This document shows positions 47,302 to 56,699 of a DNA stretch of 64,000 nucleotides, piece by piece (within the stretch, counting starts at the first letter, position 1; every line of letters begins with the position of its first letter). Location: positions 314,018,722 to 314,082,721 of the forward strand of contig CM041776.1 of the NCBI GenBank assembly GCA_023374045.1, written 5' to 3'. The notes below the pieces were generated by a model. The model made no database searches. It saw nothing but the letters and a program-made list of their open reading frames with translations, and was not told the DNA's origin. Position numbers and translations under genes: made by a program. Source of the stretch: Limonium bicolor (Eukaryota > Streptophyta > Magnoliopsida > Caryophyllales > Plumbaginaceae).

Positions 47302-50216
47302 GTCTGACATTGCATGTCCGGACACATGCTGAGGACAAAACATACAGATGTCAGGACAAAGTCTGAGAAAAACTTACGTGTGTGTCCAGACTTGTGTCCG
47401 GGCTTGCAAGTTCGGACACAAGTCAAACTGCAATCCCAGAGACCGTCCTCGCACCCTGTCTGAACAAAACATAGAACAAAGCAATTACGTCCGGACGCTG
47501 CAAAATTTGCCAAAGACAAAAGTGAACACATAGCACAACAATGGCATAAATCTTCCACAAATTATATATAACTTATCGTAGCAAAATAACAAATCAAAAA
47601 CACACTTCCACGGGGTTTTGACAGAACAAAACACAAATAAAAAGAAACCAGAAACATCACAATCATAGAATCAAATAAACATATATGGAAACATAACAAG
47701 CCGGAAACCCCCGTGGGTAAACACACACAACCGAATCCATCTACCACCTACCTCACATCCGAAGCAAACCAAATCTCTATGGACTCTACAACAATCACTC
47801 CTCGAATTAACACTCGAACCACGAACACTTGATCGAATTGATGGAAGACCAACTCCGGAAAGGAAACAAAGAACAACAACAAATCCTGGAATCCCCAACC
47901 TCGAGATCTACAAACACGGACATCAAACCACCAAAGCCAGAGCACCCAAACAATTGATATGCAGAGAGAAGGAGATGAGGGAGGAAGAAGCAAAGGGAGG
48001 TTATTATGGTGAAGCAGAGCGAGAGTTTGAGAGAATGGGAGAACTGACGTGAGGGGAATTCCAGGAAAGTGGAAGGAGAAAATAAATGTGAATTAAAGTG
48101 AGAAAGGAGGAAGGAAATAAAAAATAAAGGAATTAAGAAGTCCCTTCCTTAGCAAATAAATAAATGGATAAGAGAATAATATTACTCTCTTTCCTCAAAG
48201 CAAACATAATAATAATTAGAGAAATGTCATAAGCACATTAATATAAGATCGAAATCAATATGAACTCCCTTTGCGAACAAAAGGAAAAAAAATATGGGGC
48301 ATAACATCGTGACATCATTTGCTCAACTAACCAAAATTCTTGAAATGACCCGGTAAATGGTATTGCACAACTTGATGGGCCTGATATCAGATAAGGCACT
48401 AGCTCCTGCCTTTTCAGGAATAAGAACAATATGAGTATGATTAAGACTAGAGGGCATAGCATCGGTATCAATGACTTTTAGAACAGTATCAACAAAGTCG
48501 TTATTAACTATCTCCCTAAAGGCTTTAAGAAAACACCATTAATACCATCTGGCCCAGGAGCTTTGTTAGGAAGCAAATTTCTTATGGCCATCAAGTCTTC
48601 CTCTCGGTCATAAGGTTTCCCAAGAGCTTCATACTGATCATCTGGGACCCTATTATCAATGCAATGCAAGAGATGAGGGTTAAGTTGTGGATTTGTAGTG
48701 GTGAAAAGATTGTATAAGTATGTATGAGCAACTCCTACAGTCCCCTCCCAATCAGAGACTTTGTTCCCTTAGGCGTCAATCAACTCATGGATAGTGTTCT
48801 TGCGGTGACGAGATTGAACTCTATCACCCTCACGAAGCCATTGTTGTCTTGATCTTTGGGCCCATCGAGCTTCTTCCTTAAAAAGAAGCTAGTCTAGTTC
48901 ATGATTAAGACTTTTCCACCTGCTCATATTTTGTCGAGTAGGAAGTTGATCAACCACCTAGGCGATCTCTTTTTAAGCTCCAACTTCCAGCCTAGCCTTC
49001 CTACCTTCCCATGATTTTAAGGCATGGCCTCACCGAAAAACTTTGTCTTGGTACCCATTTCCACCATACATACACTGCCAAATGTTTCGAACAATATCTC
49101 TACAAGCAGAGTCCTCAACCCAACAAATATCAAATTTAAATAGTTTAGGGTCATACCGAGTTGATGGGCAGAGAGCAAGTTTAATAGGTCTATGGTCCAA
49201 TTTTTTCCACCTCAAGTGATGGTTTTGGGCCGCTGGAAAAGGCTCTCCCACTCAATATTAGCTAGAATCGATCCAATCGGCTCTTGGTAATCCAAAAACC
49301 CACTATCGGTTTGTGAAGGTGAAAATTTCATAAATAAACCTCAAATCATGAAGATCGTAATCTCTTAAACATAATATAAAAGCTTGCATGCGCGGTCATT
49401 TGCATTTACCTTGACCTCTATGCTTGTCCTCGAATATGATTTCAATGAAATCGCCAAAAAACCACCCAAGGTTCACTTAAAACACCTTGAAGATCTCGAA
49501 TGAGAGCCAAGTTCGCCACTGTTAGGAAAATTATGTGTAGTTCAATATCACAAAATATGGGCAAGTGGACCCAATCGAAGTAGTAGTAAAGAGTGTCGTT
49601 CCACTAGGAAATTGACTATCTATCTCCCTAGCTTCGGTATTCGGTAACGGAACAATAATTAAAATGGGGGTTTAGCCGGTGGCAAGCTTAATGGATTGAT
49701 TCAAATGAAATTGCAAACTAAATATGGAAACTAAAATTGGTTGTTAAAGGATTTGGATGGAAAGCACCCTAGGATGGTTATTATCACCTAAATTCACCCC
49801 AACTTCACTTATAAACCCATTTCACTCAAATTGTCTATTTGGACTATTGTAATGACCTTCCAAGTCATTGAAGAGTCAACTCTTACCTAGATAATTCTAA
49901 CTCTCAAATCAAGAAGAGTTCAAATCACTATATAGCATTAATTGCAAGTCCACATTAATAGCCCCAAATCTCACCAACTAATCAAGCTAGCACAATCTAG
50001 GGTTTCTCTCTCCTTTAGGTCACAATCCCCAACTCAAAGTCTTGTGTTGTTGGGAATCACCATAAATGCCATAAATGATCAAGCTATAGCATTAAATGAA
50101 CAAGAGAGAGAAAACAATTATAATTAATGAAGTAAGGGTTTACAAGCTAGTTGGGGGATTCAAGTTCAAATCCTCATCCCAACGTGCTAAATAGAACTAC
50201 TCAAACATAGAGATAC

Positions 50217-50220
<4 letters not shown>

Positions 50221-50262
<42 letters not shown>

Positions 50263-50372
50263 TTATTGAAGGTGGTTGAGCTTGGAGAAGGTGAGCTTTC
50301 TTCTCTTCTTCCTTCTCTTCTTCTCTTCTTCTTCTTCTTCTTCTTCTTCTTCTTCTTCTCTCCCTCAAAATC

Positions 50373-50410
<38 letters not shown>

Positions 50411-50412
50411 AC
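50221..50412 (+). repeat. Compound microsatellite (GA)n, (TTC)n, (CT)n
   Basis: A GA run at about 50222-50259, CTT repeats at about 50296-50358 and a CT run at about 50376-50408. Confidence 0.95.
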
Positions 50413-50492
50413 TTGTTTCAGTCTCTAAGTGTGTAGAAGTGAAAAGTGTGAGAGCCAGCCTCAAATTTGGCAGATTTAGAGAAATTTCCGCG

Positions 50493-50680
50493 TCCGACCG
50501 ACCCACAGTGGGTTGGTCCCGTGGGTCGGGCAGCCTTCTGGAGACGGGGCACGTGACCTTTTTAAGTTCCGACCGACCCAGTGTGGGTCGGTCCTATGGG
50601 TCGGTCCAATGCAAAGACAAATTTCTACTCCAGGAGCTTCTGACCGACCCAGTGTGGGTCGGTCCATGGGTCGGTCGGCT
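50493..50680. repeat. Hairpin-word island E (GACCGACCCA)
   Basis: Three units about 73 bases apart. GACCGACCCA pairs perfectly with TGGGTCGGTC across GTG (50571-50593 and 50642-50664). The first unit has one G-T pair. Each is followed by a further direct copy of TGGGTCGGTC or a variant. Confidence 0.85.
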
Positions 50681-51331
50681 GCAGAAACATATTTCTCTAA
50701 CTTGTGCGGGGCCTAGAATCTTCGTTATGGCTCAGAATTGCTCCCTGTTTGCGGCGTTGGAAAGCTTGAAGGATGGGGAGTCTGTTGGTGCATGCCACTA
50801 GCTCTAAAAGGGTCCAAAAGTATGCTCAAAGTGAGCTTTTACCTATCAAAAGATCAAACTATATAAGTTCACTATTAATCACAAAAACACTCTATTAAGT
50901 GGTGAAATGAGCTATGCACCAAGTAAAATGAAGTTGTATAAAAGACATTAAAACATCATTATTTCACCACTTATCAGCCACCAATCGGAAGCTATTGACC
51001 ATCTGTATACTTCTGTACCACGCCAACCCAACCTCAGACCTCCATCCACCTGAAAGTCAACATGGTGCGCAAAGGAGGATTGTATGTGTATGTGGACAAG
51101 AAATGCATGCATTCAGTACAAGGTGACTCCTCCCCTATGACCCATACTATCAACTGCAAAACCCGAATAATCCCAAAGTCTTCAAGCAAAACGTTCCATC
51201 TCCCTGTAGGATATATAGCTTTGTTTCATAGAGGAAGATAAAGTTTAGGCTCTCATCTTTGGTAACTTGTAGTACCCAACGGACAAAATTGGGTCCCCTA
51301 GCCCCCAACAATTGTTGGAAATAATACTCAT

Positions 51332-53075
51332 TGAAGAGCAAAGAGGCACATGCAAGTAGAAATGGCAACCGATCATCGGCATGTAGGGAAGGGCCTGCAC
51401 AAAGGGATGTTGTTGACAAGGATTAGAAAACCTTGGAGATAAGATAAGCCCTAATCATAGCCTACCCACTTCAAAGCAACACGATCAATGCAAGAAATGG
51501 GAGGAAACTAGAAGTCGAAGGGGGAAATTCAGGCTGAAGATGAGAAGGTGAAAGAGTGGGGCTAGAGCTCCCGCCGAAGGGAGAAAAGTAATAGGGATAG
51601 TTGTTGGTGGTTTGATAGCTGGCAACCTCAAAATGTGAAATTGGCTCTACCTCTTCAATGAAGTCATGATTGTATACGCTCTCTTGTATCTGCTTGATCT
51701 CGATCCTAGCTCCGTGTGTGGTGAACTCATCGTCCCGGACGCTGGATTGAGCTCAACAATATATCCTGGGTGTTTTATGTCTCAATGTGGTCATGGTGCT
51801 ACCGTCCCCAACTGCTGTTATAAGTTCCCCTCACAACCTCGTGTGTGGCCTACGGTGTGCATGTTTTTGGTTAGCCCTTGTTGATATCTTGTTACTTTTG
51901 AGTTTTTTTGCCTGTTTGTTTGTTTTCTTTTTCTTTTCTTCTTATTTTCCTCAGTGTAAATGATTAGGCACAACATTTCTATCTTCTTAATGATGGGGAA
52001 CTTAATTGCATTGCCCAGCTATTAAAGTTTAACTTATGAAAGCTTCTTCATCATGCCAAACAACTTTTCTCATCATTGGATGAAATTCCCTCCAAGTTAC
52101 TTGAGTTCCCTGATGAGTGGCAAGACGTACAATATCTAGCAAGAAAAATATAGGTGATAATATTCAGAGTTTATAGCTCAATTTGAGAGATAAAATCGAT
52201 GGCAAAAACAAACGGAGAGCATGAAATAGTAACAATAAATCTCTCTTGAATGATATAGAGATTCCAACACGATGAATGATGCAATCTGATGATAATATGA
52301 GAAAAGGAAGAGGGAATTCACCAGCTCCATCATTTTGAAACTATTTTACTCTAAAAGGAAACTGATTTTGGATATTATTGAAAAGAAAATAGATCCAAAT
52401 AAACTTGGAATAGGGATATACAAAGAGAGGAAAGTAAGGATGTCCATTCAAAGTGATATTAATCGTTGGACCTGCAAACTACAAGTATGAGCAACAGAAC
52501 GACACTTTTTTGTTTTTTTTTTTAAAAGATTAAGAATTCTAGTGGTAAGTCACATCGACATCACACTAATTTTTCATAAAAGATGTAAATCATAAGAAGA
52601 AATAAAAACACCACAAACTTAATAAATAAGTTTTGAAATTTCAATAACATGAAGAGCACTCATTCTTTTGCACCGGGTTTATTTGATCAGCTAGTTTATT
52701 GTCTCTGTATGTCACATACATCAATTGTCATATCAACTATTTTTCTCCTCTACTTTTTCTAACTTTCAGCTGACAACTGACATCAGCTGGATTATCAGCT
52801 ATGCAAAAGAATGGGGCCATATATATAAAGTGAAATAGTATCGTCGATAACACATTTCAAACTCCTCAGCTGACGTCTTTTCAAGATCCATCACGAAAAG
52901 GCCAATAATTTAGTGAAATAATATTAGTAGATCAGCGTTTATGTAGTTGTCCACAAACAAAAGAACTAATGAGTCCATACGGAAATACCATTGAATTATT
53001 AGAGTTAGTTATTTGAACTGCTTTTGGTTAAAAGCATGTTGCGGACAAACAGTATTCTGTTAAGGTTTTTTGAAT
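51332..53075. other. Probable LINE 5' remnant, then AT-rich DNA
   Basis: 51332-51900 may hold decayed LINE ORF1 (minus-strand fragments only); I cannot support a frame. 51900-53075 is AT-rich with no recognised gene. Confidence 0.35.
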
Positions 53076-53397
53076 ATGGTGCGTGTGCCATATTCTAATA
53101 TGAAGATGTGCCACATGTCAGCACTCCATTAGAGGGTAATGAAGGAAAAAGAAAAAAAAAGACAGAATACGAGGGAAGTCACGCGCATAAGGGAGAGGAA
53201 TAGGTGAGTAGGAGAATGAAAATATTTTTTTTCTAAAATGTCATAACTTACAATATATAAGTGCAAAATTAAAACAAATTATATCATTGTTCATCATTTT
53301 TCGTACTCTTCAAAACAAAATGTATCATTGATATATTTGGATAAATTTTTTATTTTTTGTATGTGCATATTTTTTAAGATTAATTGTGAATCTTAAG

Positions 53398-53870
53398 TTT
53401 AAAAAAAGTGAATCAAAGGTTGTTAAAAAGTGAATCACAGAGTTTCTTAAAAGTGAATAAGAGGTTTAAAAAAAAGTGAATCTCATAAACAGAGATTATT
53501 TAACTAAAGTGATTCTGATTGTTTGACTAGTGTGAATCAGAGGTTTTAGAAAAGTGAATCAAAGGTTTTTAAAAAGTGAATCACTAGTTGTTACAAAGTG
53601 AATCAAAGTAATAAGAGTGAAAATTGTAAGCATAGATTGTTTAACTAAAGTGATTTAGAAGTTTAAGAAATGTGAATCAAAGATTTTTATAAAATGAATC
53701 ATGAGTTTAAGAAAAGTGAATTAGAGTTTTAAGAAAAGTGATTCTCGTAAATAGAGATTGTTAACTAAAGTTAATAAAAGGTTCAAGAAAAATGAATCAG
53801 AGGTTTAAGAAAAGTGAATCAAAGGTTTTGTAAAGGTGAATCAAAGGTTTAATAATATTGAATATTTTGT
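53398..53870 (+). repeat. Minisatellite of about 22-bp unit
   Basis: About 20 irregular units are built on AAAGTGAATCAAAGGTTT, some with CATAAACAGAGATTGTTTAACT inserted between them. Confidence 0.85.
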
Positions 53871-53889
53871 TTTAATTCTAGTAAAAGTT

Positions 53890-54065
53890 AATCCTACCAC
53901 AAACTTATGCGAGGGTGGATTTTAGGGTGTTTGGGGTAGGGTAATCTTTTTGGCATTAGTCTACACTTTATATTGTCATTACTAACTCGACAAATTTTTA
54001 GGGTTTGTGGTTTAGGTACAACCCATAAAAATGTGGTTTTTAGAGTGTTTGGGGTAAGATTCATT
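53890..54065 (-). repeat. T repeat, inverted copies
   Basis: On the minus strand it reads GATTACCCTACCCCAAACAC, CTAAAATCCACCC, then GTCGAGTTAGTAATGAC and ATATAAAGT. It matches the array at 17524-18235. A second partial copy starts near 54060. Confidence 0.8.
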
Positions 54066-54721
54066 TTGTTAATGAATAAGATCATTTTATTGTTAAAGAA
54101 GATTCATTTTGTTAATGAATATGCTTCACTTAAAAAATATGTAATATATACTCCTAAAAACATGAAATTTTAATTTTACCAAAACATATCCATGATGCAT
54201 CTTGTTTTGAAGAGCACGAAAATTGATGAACAATGGTATAATTTTATTTTAATTTTACACTTATAGTTTGTAAGTTATAACATTTTGAAAAAAAATACAA
54301 TTTGTCTCTCCTACTCACCTACTCCTCTCCCATACATTGCTTGTGACTATTCTCATTTATTTTTTTCTTTTTCCTTTATTTCCCTCCAATAAAGTGTTGA
54401 CATGTGGACAGTCTTCATATTCTAATATGACACCAGCTCCATGCTCTCCATACCGTTGTTTAATTTGCACAATACGACAACTATTATATTATGTTCATAT
54501 AAAGTATAATGTAACAGAATAACTACATCTAGGTTTTCCATTATCTGACTAAAATAAAAGGTCTAGTTAATAAAATTCCACGTGAAATTATTAACCTCTT
54601 AAAAACGTCAACGGTTGAGCAAGTCAGTTGCTAATCAAATTAAGAAATGATCATCAGTGCCTCCTATACGTTTATGCTATAATGCTGACCTGATGCACTG
54701 AGAATTAACTCATCGATGACC

Positions 54722-54877
54722 AGGGGCGGAGCCAGATTTTAGTGTTTGGGGGGCACTTTTAAAATGTTAGAGAGGCCTGATCATTCAAGTTAGTTTATTA
54801 TATATATTTTTTTGTTGATTTTTTTTATCAATTAGGGGGGCCAAGCCCACCCAACTGATAACCTAGCTCCGCCACTG
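54722..54877. mobile_element. hAT MITE (156 bp)
   Basis: The ends are CAGGGGCGGAGCCAG and the complement CTAGCTCCGCCACTG. It is flanked by a perfect 8-bp duplication TCGATGAC (54714-54721 and 54878-54885), as hAT elements make. Confidence 0.93.
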
Positions 54878-55041
54878 TCGATGACGACAACAAGTAACAT
54901 AAACACATAAGGAAAACATTATATGAAATATGTTATGATTAATCAATCTACCTAATTATGGGCATTAATGTATGTTTTCATGGTAATTGTATATGTTTCA
55001 ACCTACAACGATAAAAATCACTAAGAAAAGTTATGTCTGCC

Positions 55042-55192
55042 GCCAAGCCCCCGTGGCTTGGTCGGTAGTGGAGTGGTATCCTTGACCAAAGGTCTTGGGT
55101 TCAAAACTCATCACTGTCGTATTGCGAGAAAGGTTTATTTAGAACCTCAGTATCGCTCTTAAGCTGAACTTTCAGCCGCTTATCAAAAAAAA
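55042..55192 (+). mobile_element. SINE (family 2), full-length-like
   Basis: Box A TGGCTTGGTCGG is at 55054-55065 and box B GGTTCAAAACT at 55098-55108, followed by a tRNA-unrelated body and a poly(A) tail. A perfect 16-base duplication AAAAGTTATGTCTGCC flanks it (55026-55041 and 55193-55208). The unmutated duplication suggests a fairly recent insertion. Confidence 0.95.
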
Positions 55193-55208
55193 AAAAGTTA
55201 TGTCTGCC

Positions 55209-56699
55209 AACAGAACCACCAAATCCACCAGAGCAAAAAAAAAAGATGGTGGTTGAACTATCTTTAAGATAAGAACGAAGATGACAATAGAGAAGCGGAA
55301 GAATAGAAGATAAGCACGGGAAGAATGGAGGAAACACAGAAGGTACAAACGCAGCAGCCCGAGGAGAAGAAATCAGTATCATCCGAAAAGAAGTGAAGTT
55401 TGACACTAGAATTACAAACCGGTAACTTACAAGTTGAAACAAAACGCAGTTCAAAATGTTGGTTCAAACATGAGCAACAAACAAGCCCATGGGTGCATTC
55501 GGCAGGCCGTGCTCTTGTAAATTGTACCCTATATGCACTCATTTTCGTTCGTTCGCTCTTGATCAATTGATTTTCACAATTCCAACGATTTTTTTATAAG
55601 CATTTAAATTTATCAACAAAGTTATTAGATAATATATTTTGATCTTTTAAAATAAAATTCTTCAAATTTTTGTGAGTGCTTATAAACTCTCCAAACTAAA
55701 TATATTTTGTTCGGATATTCACAATGCTTAAATGTGGAAGCTCTGGTGGTAGATTTCTAGGTGACATGTAATCTTAAAATGATATTTTATACCTAAGAAA
55801 TTCTATCCAACTATTATTCATTGTAATAACAAATTTTCTTAACTTTCTCTTTTTTAGTAAACAACCAATAAGCTTATAACTATTTAGACGTAGGAGAGAC
55901 AAAAACACATAGATAAAACCTATTATATCATAAAAAGTTAGATGATTCTACACCATTGTAAAATAATTTTTATTTATTTACAAATTTTTTTATCGTTATT
56001 TATGAACATAATCGGTGAAATCCACACGCGTAAGGTCAGTTTTTTTTTTTTTTTTACATTTGAGGCAACTGGAACGTAGGCTAAAATTGTACGTGGGCCA
56101 TATATTTAGGAACTAGTCTTAACTAGTTTCAAAATAGTCTTTGGGCTTCTTAAACATAATCAGACTCAAATCGATTTCACACCTTCCAATGATCTACTCT
56201 CACCTGATTTTGTATCTCCCATATTTGCATCACCTGCTCTTTTTAGCTCACTCCCTAGTCACCGTCCCAAGCCCAACACATTGGCTCTCTATGCTTTGCC
56301 ACAGTACACCAGCTGCAACATAGAATATCAACTCTCTCGCATATAACTTTGCTGATGGCAAAGTTTTCTCCATGGGAAAAAGGGGCGACTCTTGTGCATG
56401 AATGTCTACAAACTTTAACAACGGTATCTTCTCAAAGGTCTAAACCAGAATATCTTAGATAATAGAGGCATGCAGTAGTGATGAAAAGAAGCTCTCTTGG
56501 ATTTGCATTCATATAAAGAGCACATCAAGAAATGTAGTCCAAAATATCACAATCATCCTGCATGTATCAAGGTCAAACTAGTAATATTTAGGGAATATCA
56601 ATCTATAGTATACACAAGCCCTACAGCACTTGCAATTAGATATGGAACAAGTGATGTTATCTATCTGCACATATATACAGCAATTCTTTCATTAGATAG
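55209..56699. other. No gene seen; downstream flank of ATG6
   Basis: A Cys-rich minus-strand open frame at 55264-55566 is not recognised. The rest is AT-rich. The ATG6 3' untranslated region should lie just below 56700. Confidence 0.4.

Larger units (their letters stand above)
43309..47475. repeat. Hairpin-word island D (split by LTR-2)
   Basis: Left part 43309-43334 and right part 47302-47475. Stems: the palindrome CAGACACGTGTCTG (43309-43322); GGACATGC (43322-43329) with GCATGTCC (47312-47319), whose 10-base loop GTCTGACATT is where LTR-2 inserted; and CTTGTGTCCG (47391-47400) with CGGACACAAG (47413-47422). Confidence 0.7.
42123..48306 (+). mobile_element. LTR-like element LTR-3 inserted in the LINE RT domain
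   Basis: It begins TGTAACGACCCC and ends GGGGCATAACA. The flanks TCATG (42118-42122) and TCGTG (48307-48311) match at 4 of 5 bases. Joining the LINE across one copy of this duplication leaves the RT frame in phase, which supports the boundaries. It has no coding. Its left part is rich in GCAAAACAGAACAGAAG-like words. It contains island D, which is interrupted by LTR-2 at 43335-47301. Own length is about 2.2 kb. Confidence 0.75.
49520..50976 (+). mobile_element. Solo-LTR-like element gamma of the CTTATCA family (1.46 kb)
   Basis: It begins TGTTAGGAAAATTATG and ends CACCACTTATCA, flanked by a perfect 5-bp duplication GCCAC (49515-49519 and 50977-50981). It is inserted in the LINE endonuclease region. 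It shares GGGGGTTTAGCCGGTGGCAA with element beta (there GGGGGTTTAGCCAGTGGCAA). It carries microsatellites at 50221-50412 and island E. No coding. Confidence 0.88.
39687..51331 (-). mobile_element. L1-type LINE, ORF2 split by three insertions
   Basis: On the minus strand ORF2 begins at an ATG at 51331 with endonuclease words (NNCWGLGDP, then FIFLYETKL, VDSMGHRGG). It continues after the 49520-50976 insertion with GDFIEI, WESLF and LDHRPIKLAL. Reverse transcriptase follows: VLIPEKAGA and CNTIYRVISRIL near 48440-48330, then beyond the second insertion VISDDQGVFVPGW, LKLDMANAFDQV and the catalytic FVDD (about 41655). Next come the C-terminal RT (41615-41101), a zf-RVT segment (CNDLATEGCHYY...HAFVLCP, about 40480-40400), and an RNase H domain ending near 39687 (AEAKAL in VVEAKALLHG; IWTHVNWASN). 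Taking away the insertions leaves about 3.9 kb, the usual ORF2 size. Frameshifts and stops are scattered, so it is dead. The 5' region with ORF1 probably lay above 51331. Confidence 0.92.
53076..54442. mobile_element. Long-TIR non-autonomous element (MULE- or foldback-like)
   Basis: The left arm (53076-53350) and the complement of the right arm (54442-54163) align along their length: AATATGAAG, CCACATGTCA, GGAAAAAGAAAAAAA, GGTGAGTAGGAGA, ATAACTTACAA, ATTGTTCATCA and CTCTTCAAAACAA occur in the same order. The interior is a minisatellite (53398-53870) and an inverted T-repeat segment (53890-54065). There is no transposase and no clear duplication. Confidence 0.75.

Noticed and set aside
50201..50506. 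Minus-strand frame rich in Arg/Glu
   Set aside because: Translation of the GA/TTC/CT microsatellites.
55264..55566. Cys-rich 100-codon minus frame
   Set aside because: No family resemblance, no splice context, and surrounding repeats; noted only in the intergenic entry.
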